Positions 42,195 to 55,000 of a stretch of DNA of 64,000 bases are shown here, one piece after another; position 1 is the stretch's first letter, and every line of letters starts with the position of its first letter. A model generated the notes under the pieces. The model saw only the letters and a program-made list of their open reading frames with translations, was not told the DNA's origin and did not search any database. Origin of the DNA: Saussurea involucrata (Eukaryota > Streptophyta > Magnoliopsida > Asterales > Asteraceae); contig CM066313.1 in the NCBI GenBank assembly GCA_033807775.1, positions 89,599,484 to 89,663,483 on the forward strand, in the 5' to 3' direction. A program made the position numbers and the translations under genes.

Positions 42195-42229
42195 TAATGG
42201 CTAATGGCTAATGGCTAATGGCTAATGGC
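42195..42229. repeat. Heptanucleotide microsatellite (TAATGGC)5
   Basis: Five uninterrupted 7-bp units lie just outside the PIF copy 2 right end. Confidence 0.92.
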
Positions 42230-42372
42230 TATACTTATATCTAACTCCCAACACCTAATTTAATATAGCAATTCTAGAATTAATTATATTATTAATATTT
42301 TCATCAAAACTTTATTGAAAATTACAACATATCATCCTTGTTGGTGAAAACAATTAAAATAATCTCTCTTTA

Positions 42373-42661
42373 GGGGCCGTTTACCAAACACTTGCCCAGG
42401 TAAGCGTTTACCAAGTCACATTACCTACCCGATGATTGATATGGCAAAACCAAAATTCTTACCTGGTAAGACCGAATGAAATGACCGAGAGTCTTACCCC
42501 GGTAAGTGATGACGACGACTCTTACCACAGTTACCGCTTACCAGGTGAATTGCTGTATACGAAACCGATTTGGTGGACTAAAATCTTATCCGATAAGTAA
42601 GTGATAGTGTTAAACTTGACTGGTAAGCGCTTACCCGGATAAGCATTTGGTAAACGGCCCC
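42373..42661. mobile_element. Tourist-like MITE (PIF/Harbinger type)
   Basis: 289 bp with TTA on both sides (42370-42372, 42662-42664) and long inverted termini GGGGCCGTTTACCAAA / TTTGGTAAACGGCCCC. The inner parts are also inverted (CCAGGTAAGCG / CGCTTACCCGG). No coding capacity. Confidence 0.9.
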
Positions 42662-42664
42662 TTA

Positions 42665-43146
42665 GAGATTTCTTCAAAATTTCGAGATTTTTACCTTATC
42701 TCTTTTTCTCTATTTTAGCCAATGTTCTAAATGACGTGAGGCGTGAATTAGCGTAGCGGTGGGATCAAGTCTCAAGCGGTCAAGCGTTACGAGTTACGGC
42801 GAAGTCGCCACGTTTTTCAAGGTAAAGCGGCATGTATATACACACAGTTAGTGTTTTGAGTAATCCAGTAAAACAATTTAAATTCATATAAGTTATAAAC
42901 TTACAAATGGAAGAAACACGTCTATATCAAGTATATTGAGCTTATAAAATATGATATCAAAAGTACAAAATCAGGATTAAATCTCTTAAGTTTCTACTCA
43001 TTAATTTCTTCAATTTTCAAAAAACTTCTGTATACAAGAATGAGAGTAAGAATTTACCTATATAGGGTTTTAGCTTTTATGTTACATTTTAATGTTTATT
43101 TAAGTCTGTAAATGTCATACATAATTAACATTTACCCCCCAAGTTA
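42665..43146. other. AT-rich intergenic sequence with decayed repeat
   Basis: A repeat-like block begins around 42,718 (GCCAATGTTCTAAATGACG) and may resume after the hAT MITE near 43,620-43,790. No gene is supported. Confidence 0.3.
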
Positions 43147-43608
43147 TAGGGGTGTTCACGGTTATGTTCGGTTTGGCTCGGTTAGTAGGAAAAATGTGAA
43201 CCGTACCCATGAGGCGGATACCTAGTTACCCGAACCGAAACCGAACCGCGGGTTGAACCAAACTGAACCGTAGTTAGTCGGTTATCCGCGGTTCGGTTCA
43301 TGGTTACCCGAATTTATCGAAAAATAGTATCAAAATAAAAAAATTTAAACCAATTAAAATAAGTTTTATTGTTTAAAAATATCTACTATTTGGATGATGA
43401 TTGATGACTACTCAAAAATTAAATAGTTAATATTAAATATAATATTATTACGTGTTTTATATATATCGGTTCGAATCGGTTGCGGATACCTATAACTTAA
43501 AACCGAAACCGATCCGTGAATACCCGGTTTTTCGGTTTTTGGTTTTCTCGGTTTTCGGTTTCGGATCAAGCGGTTCAGCTCGGTTTTACGGGTTTTTTAA
43601 CACCCCTA
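43147..43608. mobile_element. hAT-type MITE rich in CGGTT/AACCG
   Basis: 462 bp flanked by a perfect 8-bp repeat CCAAGTTA (43139-43146 and 43609-43616), with termini TAGGGGTGTT / AACACCCCTA. The inside is packed with CGGTT, CCGAACCG and related words. No coding capacity. Confidence 0.85.
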
Positions 43609-43616
43609 CCAAGTTA

Positions 43617-44250
43617 TATGTTTTAAAAGAGCATTAAAAAACACATTCCTTACAAAATAGCACATTGTAACACGACATAACACGTTACAACAGAAGCCAA
43701 TTCTTAAAATAGAGCCGCAAGGGTTAACACGGCAACAAAGCCAAGCATCGGTGTCCTAACAAGGCCATAACAAGTTATTTTAAACCATGATTTCCGCATA
43801 CACTTTAACATAGCCGTTGGAACAAAAAAAAACCTTCTTAATCTCTAATTTAACATAGTTGTGGAGATGCTCTAAATATGGTTAGTAAATGAATTAAAAA
43901 AGATATAGTTTCAGGAAATTTTGATGTACTAATTTTCAAGCATTCACATGTATGTACCAAATGTGGTATAAAAATAAATACAAATTTCATGTTCCTTATT
44001 CTTTTCATCAACAGATGCAGAAGGAGGGAGTTATAACTTTTTGTCTATTGAAATGAATTTGTTCACATTCTTTCCTTCCTTCCACCTTCTCATATTCTTT
44101 CTCCTTCAAACCAACAGCTTTCTTTACATTCTCCCCCTCACTTTGCTGCTAAATCTTTTGTACCTATAAGTTGGATAGATTTGAACAATGAATCAAGGAA
44201 GAACCAACTTTAATTCCATATTAGGAAAGTCAAATGGGGACCAACAGAGT
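43617..44250. other. Intergenic and probable 3' flank of the EDR2-like gene
   Basis: No gene is supported. The EDR2-like 3' UTR and poly(A) site should lie here, but no signal can be fixed. Confidence 0.35.
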
Positions 44251-47200
44251 TCATTGTGATGATTCTGGATCTGTTTCCAATTCAGGAACAATAGCAGACT
44301 TTAGCTCTAGATGAGAAACCCGGACAGCACCTATAAGCCGCTCTGGCAACTCATCAGTCGTGTTTGCCTGCTCAAAGAAAATACGAGTTATGAATGGTGG
44401 GTTGGGTTCCTGTGAGAACAACTTTTTTGGTGACAAAACCACAAGGGTGGTGGCGTGTTGGCAAGGGCTTGGGGGATGTGGTGGAATATCCCATCCACCC
44501 CGGGTTCGAGTCCAGGCGTCAGCATTCTGTGGCCAGGCTTAGTCTCAGACGGCCGCTTTGTTTGTTTGTTTCCAAATTGCCAAGGATGTAGTCTAGGCAA
44601 AGCCTAGATGAACCTTATCCAAAAAAAAAAAAAAAAACTTTTTTGGTGACAACACCTCAAAGCCGTTGGATCTCTTTTGATCCGACGGACCTGATCACAC
44701 ACATTTTTTTTGTAAGAATTGAAATTTGGTTACCATACCTGTACAAGGAAAGCCATGTCAACCACAAGGCTAGTGATAACACCAACTACAAGACCCAAGA
44801 CGCCATTAGCGACAGTAGAAGAACCAATGTCAACATCAACCTGCCATGTGGAAAAACATATTCAATATCCTCCATGAAAGAAAACATGGACCCCTGCATA
44901 TTCATTGGTGAATATCTCAAATGTATTTGTATTGGTCTATATGCATTATGCAAAGAGAGAATAGGAACATTACTTCCAAGTAATTGGCACCACGGATATA
45001 GTTGCAGTCAACCGCTTTTCCCAAAAGACAAGGGGTGCTTCCAACACTCTGTCGCACTATCCACGACCCCTGCATATTCATTGGTGAATATCATCATGAT
45101 CAAGTTGAAACTTATTCTACCTCCAGTTTAACAAAAAATGTTTCTTCTTATAAATTATTATAAGTTAAAACCATTTATTTACCTTGGGGACTGATGGTAT
45201 GAGCTTCATCCTGCTATTACGAAACTCATCATCACCATCAACAAACCGTTGCAAAAGAGAGCCAGGTGCTAATTCCTTGGTCACATAATAGAAAACCATG
45301 CTGTAGTTCGTCGAACCAGGTACCTTCAGCACTAGAATGTTACGGTTTTTCCAAAACATCATGCAAAATATTAAAATCTTGACATTTCAAACAGCTTACT
45401 TGGAGATTGAACACCAGGCAAAAATGTCCTTTTTGAGAGGCAACCTATACAGAAATGAAAAAAAAAATCAAGAGTAAATAACCCACATAAAAATAATAGC
45501 AAAAATTCATGCATACCATAATTGTATCCTTTGTTGTAATTTCAGATTCTGCGATATGGAACAATTTCCTAATCCCAATTATTGTAATCTAATAGCAAAA
45601 ATTTATCATGTTACATGTGACTGAACTAATCTTTCTAAAATCTTGCCCTCCTGTAAGCTTAGCTCTTATTCATTCTGAATATGCTAGGCATCATTCTCGG
45701 GATGAAATAATACGAAATCTTGCATATTTACTTTATTAACCAAACATAATGTACACATACAAAAAACATCATAATCGTTTCCGTAAGTGTTAAGTAGCCA
45801 TAAAATAATACTCCCAGAATAACAGTCCACGTTTCTATTTTAGATTGTCCCAAAATAAGTGTCCACTTTCAGAAATAACCGCCTGCTTTCCAATTTTACC
45901 CTTAATTATGAGATGGAGAAAATGATTACCCCCTCCCTTATTAAGGGTAAAATTGTCATTTAGTTAACTAAAGATTGTAATAATTAAAATTGTGTGCCTT
46001 TTTCATTGTGGACATTTATTTTGAGACGGAGGTATTATGCAAGTTCAATTTGTAGCCGATGAAGTCTAAACACCTACTTGTGCGGCACAACCCGGGCGTC
46101 TAGCAACATGGTCCATTCGTTTGGTGTCTTTAAACCAGTCAACAGCAACAAGATCCATAAGATGTTTGCCTCCAGGCATCTTCAAAGGAATTAAAGAAAG
46201 CATGAGATATTCAGAAAAAATGTAGTTTAAAGCCTCAAGAAACAATAACGTGATAAAATACCTTCGACTTTTTATCATAGCAATAACGCTTACTACGGAC
46301 TCTGAAGTTGTTTCCATCGGATATTCTCCAGCAGTCACGGCCATTTTCGTTATCATCTCGCCGAAGATTACCCGAAAAACAAGACAAGTCAATTTGAACG
46401 ACGGGTTCTTCTTCAATGGCTTTAAAAGATCAATTTCTTCGTAAGTAAAACCCCCTCGGTTCTAAAGTTGTGCATATGATGGAGAAAACTTTATAATAAA
46501 ATATTCATATTCATAAATACATACCAATTCGCTTGGTCTCCGGCTCAATCCTATATGCCTGAAAAGGTTCAAAAAACAAATTCAGAGGATATTTATAATT
46601 TTATATAATAATGTTTTTTTTTGGAAGGGTGTCCTAGATTATGCCTAGACTAATCCCTTGGCAAATTATGACCGTAAGACATCAGCCCTGATTAAACCTC
46701 AGTGGCCACAAGTTGTGTACGCCTGGATTCGAACCCTGGGCAGATGGGATATTCCGCCACATCCCCCAGGGCCTTAACCAGTACGCCACAGCCCTTGTGG
46801 TTTTATATAATAATGTTAAAGAAATCAAAAAAGAAATAACCCATTCCCAACCTCTTCGTCGGGGATCTGTACATCTTCATCCTCATCCGAGTACTCATCC
46901 ATCATTTTTGCAGCATTATCAAGAGATTGACTTCGATTATGAACCGAAGTCAACTGGATCTTTTGTGTCTTCTTTGTAGGAGCAGAGCACGATGCCATAT
47001 TGACCATAACAGGAATTCTTGGTGGAACAATCCTTTCATCAGTCTGAGCAAAATATTCCCGCAGTCCTATTATCAAAAATCAAATTGGATAAAGTGCCAA
47101 ATTCCATTCAACAGATACAATTTAGCGAATCTAATTCACCATAAGAACAAGCGGGAAAAGAAAAAAAAATAAGTAATTGATTATAATATATTGGACGAAC

Positions 47201-50200
47201 TCACCAGCAACACTATTTAACAATTGTAGCAGACAATGTTGCTGAAATGATGAAATATAGCCCACACCCCATCCTTTTAGATCGATTTGCATTAAATGCT
47301 GAACCTGTGATCTGGGCCTTCCATTTCGAGGTTTCAGAGGGGAAATATTAAACCCTCCACCTAAATCAAGATTATAAAATCATAATTGTAAGTTCTGAAG
47401 GCCTTAAATAACTTCTTAAATGAAAAGAGAAGAGTTTTACTCTCAATATGACCGCGCACATATCCTGGTTGTGGGCCACAGTTCTCATGATCCCTTGAGC
47501 AAAATAGTACAACTGCATGATAACACATATACCTCAAAATGTAGAAGCATAAATTGGAAAAGCTAAGCAACAAATATTATTTATATTAATACAAGTTCTC
47601 ACCATAACTCCCATCATCATTTCGACGCCAATACCGCACATAACAAAGGTCTCGTGGCCACACGAACCTACAATAGCAACCAATACATAATCTGTTATTT
47701 TTGCATTCCAATAGCAATATATTTAGGGATAAAATAGAAAGGGAAAACGAAATCACCAAACAAACTTTTTCCACCTTGTATATAAAAAGTGCACGAAAAC
47801 AATCACGGGCCAAATAGACATCATTAGAGATAAATTAAGTAAAATACTTGAAAACATTCTAATGGCCCAACCATACGTATAACAATAAGCTAAATAAAAT
47901 GCTAAAAGTTATTGTTTAACTCATAAATATTAGAATATCAATTTCCATCACCAAACTCCAGAACGTGTATATGAGCAACTTTTGCAACCTATATGCCCAA
48001 GAATAAACACACACACACACACACTGAGGAGAAGAATGTTTTACGTTGGAAACCAATCCAGCTGAAGCCTGTGATATAGAATTGCTGTGTGTCCATCGAC
48101 CTCCTCAACCAAGCTACCATCCTGGAAACTACAATCCCACCTGCACATGTGAATAAAGCACATTACAAAGAGACTATACTTGATATGAAGAATCATGGCA
48201 GGTCTGAACTGAAAAGCACACTCCATCCAGTACCCACTACTGGCTAATGTTCCTAACTTACTTTGACTAATGAAAATCCTCAGCTACTGCTAATGCTCCT
48301 AACTTCCCAAAAATGATCAAGAAAGCTAGAAGACAGATTTTCTACCTCTTATTACATTTTAAGATTTCTAAGAAAATAAGTTATTTAACCGAAGTTGCTG
48401 ATGGTTACAACCCCTACATTTAATCAAGGAAAGGATCCTTTCAATTTTTCTTATTTCTAATTACACATGATATATAGGCTTTTGAGATGCTCTGTTTTCC
48501 CTATGTATGTAATATAAAGGATCCTTCTTTCAAAGTATCATGTCTTTTGTAATATAAATTGGGCTATGAAAAAAAAATAGAAATAACCATTTAGAATATT
48601 GAAGCACAAATGCATGCTTACTCTGATCGTGTTCCATCCATGCTCATTACAAGCTCAAATATTTCTTCACAGCTGGCTTCCACAACACCAACAGCCTTCA
48701 TAGCCCTACTACAGCTCTTTGGCTGCATTCACAAGAATAACAAGTAAATGTCTATGCTGGTAATTGTGTAAATATTAGATTATGCTACAAGTGCTGGGAC
48801 AAATGAGAAAATAACACATACAAGAAAATCAACTTCGAGAAGCTCTTCAAAGATACGAAGTCCTGCATGGAAATTTAAACAACAGAATTACCCATTAGAA
48901 CCAGTAATAAGTTCCTAATTTCTTTTCATATGGATTCCTAAAATCTGGAATCCGTGTGAAATAAAAAAGTGAGATACAATAAAGTACCATTTTGGCATTG
49001 AAGAAGCCGCCAATGTTTCCTTGAAAATGCCTGATTGTTGGTGTTATTCTGGCTTGCCAATGTTGAACTTTCTTGGGTCCAATCCAATATAGATTCAGGA
49101 GGGCCTACCAATAAAAAGACTAATAAAGGTGGCAAACAGGCAAAAGATAACCAATATACAGCTAAATGAGGAAGAAAACCAATCACCATTCCCAATGGTT
49201 GTTCTACGCATCAAACTTGGACGGGAATATTCTTCATCTTCTTCAGCTGCACTGTACCTACACACCAAAACACTCGCATAAAATAATTGAAAAAACCAGA
49301 AAATAAGAAAAGTAATAAATAGGGACAGGGCTAGCAAAACAAATCCACTGTCAAACTTCAAATTCAGTTTGGTCCCAACAGAAAATTGAATCTATTTTAT
49401 CCTCGCGATCAAATCTTAATACATGAAGCTTTCTTAAACAGTCCAAAAAAGTGCAAACCTCGAATGAATTTTACTTACTGGCTTTCCTGATCTGATGAGG
49501 AAGCGTTCCTTCCACTATCCATTCCAGACTTATATTCAAAAGAATGATATTTATTCCCATTAGCAACTAGTGACTCCTGATGCTGCAAAGTGCCGAGAAG
49601 TCATTGACTTTTACAAGAACATGGGCAAAAAATAACAAAAGATGAGCAAACATCATGTGCTACCATCAATATTAGTTTGAAAAGGAAAAAAAAAAAGATA
49701 CCTGATCAATAACAGACTCGATTTTTTCTTTCCAGATAAGTGCCTCCTGGATGTTGAAAGCTGCCATCTAAACAAAGAGAAAATTGGAGTTGCATTCTTT
49801 AATAGTACAACTACTCCGAAACCACATAATACCGAAAGGCATATGCAAAAGAAACTTGAGTCACAAGAAAGTACATCCTTGCACTTAAATGAAAAGGCAA
49901 ATAAAGATCATGTACCGTAATCCGATGGTATTTCTCCTTCTTGTTGTAAATTGACAAAACATAAACCATCTGTTGCAAAAGATTCGTGAATAACATTAAC
50001 ACAATATGCCAACAGCATAAAACAAAGTTTTACATGTTCCATCAATAAAAGATCATACAAAACCATGGATCATAATCTCATTACACTATTGATATAAGCA
50101 AGCTTCAAAAGGGAAGCCATATCCCAACTACAAAGACATAGGTTGACTAGAAATTCCAGTGTTTGGTAATATGATAACGGCAACCAAATTCATGAATATC

Positions 50201-50812
50201 AGTAGTTGACTCCATATAATGTTAATTTGATTTTGTCTTCACATATTGGTATATTACACCTCTATATGAACCGGCAATGTAAATGAGTTGCATTATTAGG
50301 GATTCAGATCATACACTTTCAAGTTCCCAACTACATATGAACTATAAAACAAGCAACAAATTGATTAAAATAGACTCACATGCCCATGTTGGGTTTTTAA
50401 ACCTCTGTCCTCAACTCTACAGTTGCCATCGATAACCAGAGTCTTGATTGGAACCTAATCGAAAGCAAAAAGTACATTAAATACACCAACTAAAATTCCT
50501 CTTAAATCGAAAAGAAAACCTAAAATTCTTGGCATCTGCTCTTGCCAGCGTACTTTCAACCAAAAGTCGATGTTGCTGTTATCTAGAACAAATGCCAATA
50601 CCAAACACAAATCATAAAGACAACCAACACTTAATACAAATTTGAATTTCATAATTGACAATTACCACATTATCCTGAGGCTTCCTCTTGTAATAAGCAA
50701 GCAATCTCGACTCAAGAACAAAATATCTCATATGTATAAAAGATCTCCCAATTTTCCTCCTCCCATACCGCACCATCCACCCGTCATACACCACCTTCGA
50801 ATTCGACATCAT
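44251..50812 (-). CDS. EDR2: EDR2-like protein (PH - START - DUF1336), intact 22-exon gene
   Basis: Exons (high to low): 50812-50666, 50454-50380, 49969-49916, 49767-49702, 49582-49479, 49257-49187, 49104-48988, 48862-48822, 48722-48622, 48140-48045, 47667-47603, 47512-47441, 47360-47205, 47066-46852, 46558-46525, 46419-46262, 46179-46078, 45444-45400, 45323-45183, 45069-44974, 44840-44739, 44367-44251. All introns are GT-AG. The sum is 2,175 bp, 724 aa plus stop, versus about 718 in Arabidopsis EDR2. The PH domain is residues ~1-112 (WMVRYGRRKIGRSFIHMRYF), START ~180-390 (FSRKHWRLLQCQNG, LVEEVDGHTAILYHRL, FVWPRDLCYVRYWRR), and DUF1336 ~478-715 (QIDLSCFSGNL, GKHLMDLVAVDWFKD, LLQRFVDGDDEFRNSR). 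EDR2 is a lipid-binding negative regulator of salicylate-dependent defence and cell death. The start MMSNSKVV fits the family; an in-frame ATG at 50860 is less likely. Confidence 0.95.
44437..44635 (+). mobile_element. SINE copy 1 in EDR2 intron 21
   Basis: A body of about 199 bp has a box A-like TGGCGTGTTGGCAAGG, a box B GGTTCGAGTCC at 44503-44513 and a poly(A) tail. A perfect 17-bp TSD AACTTTTTTGGTGACAA lies at 44420-44436 and 44636-44652. It is antisense to the host gene. It resembles copies at 46616 and 56182 in overall design and head sequence (AACCACAAGG). Confidence 0.93.
45811..46032. mobile_element. Stowaway-type (Tc1/mariner) MITE in EDR2 intron 17
   Basis: 222 bp flanked by TA (45809-45810 and 46033-46034). 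Termini are CTCCCAGAATAACAGTCCAC and, inverted, CCTCCGTCTCAAAATAAATG. The CTCCxxxxGT-type end and TA duplication are the Stowaway hallmarks. No coding capacity. Confidence 0.88.
46616..46800 (-). mobile_element. SINE copy 2 in EDR2 intron 14
   Basis: About 185 bp in minus orientation: box B GGGTTCGAATCC, a box A-like TGGCGTACTGGTTAAGG, and a poly(A) tail (plus poly-T at 46616). A perfect 17-bp TSD TTTTATATAATAATGTT lies at 46599-46615 and 46801-46817. It lies in the same orientation as the host gene. Confidence 0.94.
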
Positions 50813-51790
50813 AATATCCTCTTCGGTTCTTCCGATCGTCAAAAAATCAAATATAACCACTCATTACCCTAAAACCCCCCCCAAAATTAATCAATCAACC
50901 TAAAACCACAAACCTGAACCCCACACTTCCAAACCTCAAACGCAGTCCATCAATTCTCCACAAAATCACTTTAAATTTTCCAATCCACAACAGCGATCTG
51001 ACGAATCTAAACTTGGCCGATTCGCTTGGCGAACTTGAACATGAGACCACAACTCAAAACTCAACTGCAAAATTAAAAGGAAAACGAACAAAATTATACA
51101 TGTATATCATAAAAACAAACTGTATATGAAGTAGAAATAAATAATAATAATAGATGATGAACATACGATCTACGATATTCCGTTGAGAGTTGACGGTGAT
51201 GGCCGCCGGCGGGAAGTATTGGTGCCGGTTGTATTATAGAGAGAGAGAATCATATAGACAGTGGGATCAACAACAGCAGGAGAATTCTGGCTAAATTGGA
51301 ATTTTTTATTACTAAAATTTGAAAGATTTGGGGGTGGGATTGGGGTTGAACTTGAATGTGGTAGAAGAAGTAATCGTAGTAGGCCAACTGGAAATCTCCG
51401 TCTCGTCTTTTTCAATTTTCTTTTTCTACAACAAAATATGATACCTTTGTGTCATTTTGGTCATCCACCATTTTATAAAGTAACCATCGATTTTTGTATC
51501 TTAAGTAATTATTGTAATCATTAAATAAATAGATGAAGGATTACAAAGTAAACCTAAAAAAACGAAAAACTAAGAAACATTCTGGTTGATTTTTATTTAG
51601 ACGGAATGCAAGTGTGCATATAAGTAATTTGTAACATGCACATGTGCATATCGTCCAGATGAAAAGCTACCAGGGTGATCCTTAATTTTCTATTTTTCTG
51701 AGATTTTTCTTTGAGCCTCCCTCTATGTAGGAATACGAGTTAAGCTAAAGGTGTTAATTTAATGATTCAGATTAATTTTAAAATAATTTA
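50813..51790 (-). other. Upstream region and 5' UTR of the EDR2-like gene
   Basis: An 81-codon open frame at 51170-51415 is probably leader or chance. A GA-rich run (GAGAGAGAGAA in minus sense) lies near 51,245. No other gene is visible up to the MITE at 51,791. Transcription start cannot be fixed. Confidence 0.4.
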
Positions 51791-52307
51791 GGAATTGTTT
51801 GGCAGTTGTTGAATTGTTTGATATAGGATGATTAAGTGGTTAGAATGATTAAGAGGCTCTTATGATATAGTGTAAAATGAAATATGGTTGGTTGGTAAGG
51901 CATGAGATCATGTGAAAAGTGTCATAAGTGTGAAAAGTGCTTTTAAACCGTTGATAACTTTTAATCAAATACTCTTCCATGAATTGCGGCTTAAAAGGGA
52001 ATTGATCTGGTGCATCTTATCTCGGTGCATCTTATCCTAATGTTCGTTCATTTCTCATCCAACGGTTGATAACCACTTCTCACATTTCTCACCAAATTTG
52101 GCACTTCTCATCGGAACCCAACCCTGGTTGGTAATTGTTAAGAATAAAATTAGGGTGTTGAATGATTAAAGGAGGACCAAGATACAAAATCATTTAGAGG
52201 GTTTTAGAACAATTAAGAGACAAACTTTTTTTGTCAAACAAGATTCGTCTCTTTGCGATTGAGATATTACCTCTTAACAAAATTATTAAGAGGTAAACAA
52301 ACAACCC
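51791..52307. mobile_element. Tourist-like MITE interrupted by a second MITE
   Basis: TTA lies on both sides (51788-51790 and 52308-52310). Termini GGAATTGTTTGGCAG / GTAAACAAACAACCC are loosely inverted. A 226-bp insert at 51899-52124 splits it. Confidence 0.65.
51899..52124 (-). mobile_element. Nested MITE with 10-bp target duplication
   Basis: The flanking repeats TGGTTGGTAA at 51889-51898 and 52125-52134 are identical. The sequence is related, inverted, to 30388-30557. The 10-bp TSD suggests a Mutator-type element, but the terminal inverted repeats are poor. Confidence 0.65.
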
Positions 52308-52310
52308 TTA

Positions 52311-53589
52311 AATATTAGGATTAATCTATAATGTGAAGATCGCTTCTTACCTTTTTTATAATAATTACTATCTTTACTTGAAACCGACTCTAATTAAATA
52401 TTACAAATATATATTTAAAACAAAAGTATTAGAAATATATAACAATTGTAGTATAATGATTTGAAGGTAAAAAATATGTGTGTGCGACTTTTAAAATAAA
52501 GAATCAAAGTTATCAACTTATTTGAAATAATATATCAGTTATGTGGTTATTTTACATGTATAAGCAATTTTAAACACCCTTAAAAACAATTTATCAAATT
52601 ATTACGTTTTGGTATCATCATAATTTAATCCCGATATTTTTAAAGAACTCTGATTTAACACAACATAAGTTGATAAACACTTTTATAAAAAAACATAAAC
52701 TGTTTTAAATAAGCCTGTAGACTCATCTTTACACATATTTCTCATACACATGTATAATTACATAATCATATAAGTAAAATTGTATTTTACAAATAAAAAT
52801 AATGGAAAATGTGGTTCTTATAAGAACGTCTATTGTAAAGTTTTATTGAAGTTCTTATTCTATCGAAAGCACATGTTATGACAGGAAAAACAAACAGAAA
52901 GTGAAGATTTAGAAATTCTTCTAGAGTGGATAATCTAGAAAAACTCGAAATCCGAAGAACTCGTTAAAACTTATTGCTAAATGAGAACAATTGTGTGATT
53001 TGTGTCAACCAATGTAGTGTATTTTATTACCATTTTATATAATATTAATTTGAAAATATATTAGATTATTAAATCTATTGAATATTTTAATAATATAGTT
53101 AATATTGTAATTTTTAAAAGGAAAAAACTATTGACCGAGTTGAATATATATTTTCGTTTTTTATTTATTATTCGGGGGTTAATGAAGGAAACCAGATGAT
53201 GGAACGGGAAGACCTAGGATGTAGAAGATCATAACATGAGTGATTCGACATATTTTGATTCCTATATATCCACCCATGTGGTACTTCATTATATCATATA
53301 TATATATAAGATCCATCTGTATAGTTATCACTATCTACATCCAGAAAGCCGTATGCTTTGGAAGAAGCTTGTACAGTTTGGGAAGGGGTTTTGATTGATA
53401 AAAAAGAAGAATCTACTTCAACCGATATGCCATTAGGCACGACCATACATAACATAGAAATCACACTTGGAAAGGGTGGACAAATAGCTAGATAATGTGA
53501 GAATTGAACATTTTGATTTTTTTGTTTCTATTTTAAATACATCTTAAAAGATCCTTAAAGATGCTCTTACATTATCATAATCATATCAA
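52311..53589. other. AT-rich intergenic region
   Basis: No ORF, repeat boundary or RNA gene could be supported in these 1.3 kb. A short (TA)n run lies near 53,298. Confidence 0.5.
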
Positions 53590-53859
53590 TTAGGGTGCGT
53601 TTGGTACGCAGACTTGATAGGACAGGACAAGGTGGGACAGGACAAAACATGACAGGACAAAACAATTGTTCCACATTTGGTAAGACAGAACAGAACAAAT
53701 AACATTGATCAATTTACCCTTATTAAATTTATAGAATGAATAAAATATGAAATAGAAGGTTTATGTAATAACCAAGATCTTATTTGTCAAGATTAAAGTT
53801 ATGTGGAGAAAATTGTAAGTCGAAAGTTCAAGGGCCAAAACTGTAAATGTTAGAGAAGG

Positions 53860-53866
53860 TATAAAA
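53860..53866 (+). promoter_or_regulatory. TATA box in the solo LTR
   Basis: TATAAAA about 96 bp inside the LTR. The homologous position in the LTR at 59455 also has TATAAAA (59554-59560). Confidence 0.6.
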
Positions 53867-54299
53867 GCCCCAATTTTTGGGCTCAAAACCCTAAAATCAA
53901 TCATTGTGAGTGTGAGTGTGTGTGTGGTTGGCGGCTTAGAGAAAATAGCAGAAGAGTTTTGGGCCTCAAGATCAAATTGGAGAAAAGAAGATCACCAACC
54001 ATCTAATTGGAAGAGGGAGTAACATTTGAGTTCAATTCTTACATTGATTCTATCAGGTAATCCCTAAACCTAACCCTTATTTTGATGTTATGCTGGATTG
54101 TTGAGTTATTTTGGGAGTTCTTGCTTAAGAGATTTAAAATGATGCCCTAAGAGAGAGATTAAACACATATAAACATGTTTGGGCAACAAAGAGTTATAAG
54201 GAATGGATTTAGAATGTTTTTGAAGTTGTTTTATTATTTTACCGTTTTGATTAAGGGTTAATAGCAATTTTCGTATTATGTTTAAACCATACCTCGTTT

Positions 54300-55000
54300 T
54301 CCAGATTTGTTCCGGTATCGTATTCCCGGAATGGGTGGGATCCGGAATCAGAAAATGGTTCCGGAATTGTTTTCTAATTTGGGCCTTGGTTGCAAAGAGA
54401 TCCGGAAGTCAAATGAGGGGACCCAGTATTAAGTTTTAAGAGTTCCGGACTTGGGCCACGTACATGAAATCCGAAAATTGTCTTTGAATAATAAATGATC
54501 CAGAAGTGGGCTGAGCCTGATCCGGTAATTAAAATTCAAGTTTCGGTATTCTTTTTAAAATCAAGTCCCGGTATTTGGATCAAATAAAGTGATCCGGATA
54601 TTGTTTTGAATTAAACCGGAAGTGTGGGCTTAAATAGTAGGTAATCCGGTATGGAATTGTGGACCCAAAGATCCGGTATTTAATTTTGTGAACCGGAACT
54701 TCCATGGGTCTAAGGACCCGGAATTTAACCAAGGTGGGCCGAGTATTTATATCTGATATTTATTAAATTCAGCATTGGGCTTGACATGCATTTTAGATCC
54801 GGAATCTCAAATTTAGGATCCGATATTGCTTTAATAATCCGGTATTGCTTTAAATTGGGTCGTAGTCCGATATTTAATATAGTTATGGGATACGATATTT
54901 GGCATAGTTACGAGATCCGGTATTTAATTATAAGATCCGAAAGTTTATGTCTTGGGCCGAGCCGGGAAGAAGTTCTTACCCGTGAGAAGTATGATTTTGG
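54300..55000. repeat. Array of ATCCGG(T/A)ATT-like words in the solo LTR
   Basis: About two dozen scattered occurrences of TCCGG, (G/A)ATCCGGTATT or close variants occur in 700 bp, separated by irregular spacers. The related LTR at 59455 has the same word in a regular 30-bp array. Confidence 0.75.

Noticed and set aside
44440..44520. Possible tRNA gene from GGTTCGAGTCC
   Set aside because: The box A and box B are part of a SINE with poly(A) tail and 17-bp target duplication. No cloverleaf can be drawn.
46066..46416. 116-codon frame reading across EDR2 exons 16 and 17
   Set aside because: It is a different frame from the true exon 16. The correct acceptor at 46420 puts VQIDLSCFSGNL in frame and agrees with the family.
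51170..51415. 81-codon frame upstream of the EDR2-like gene
   Set aside because: Arg/Ser/Pro-rich, with no domain, and it lies in the probable leader. It may be an upstream frame but nothing supports a product.
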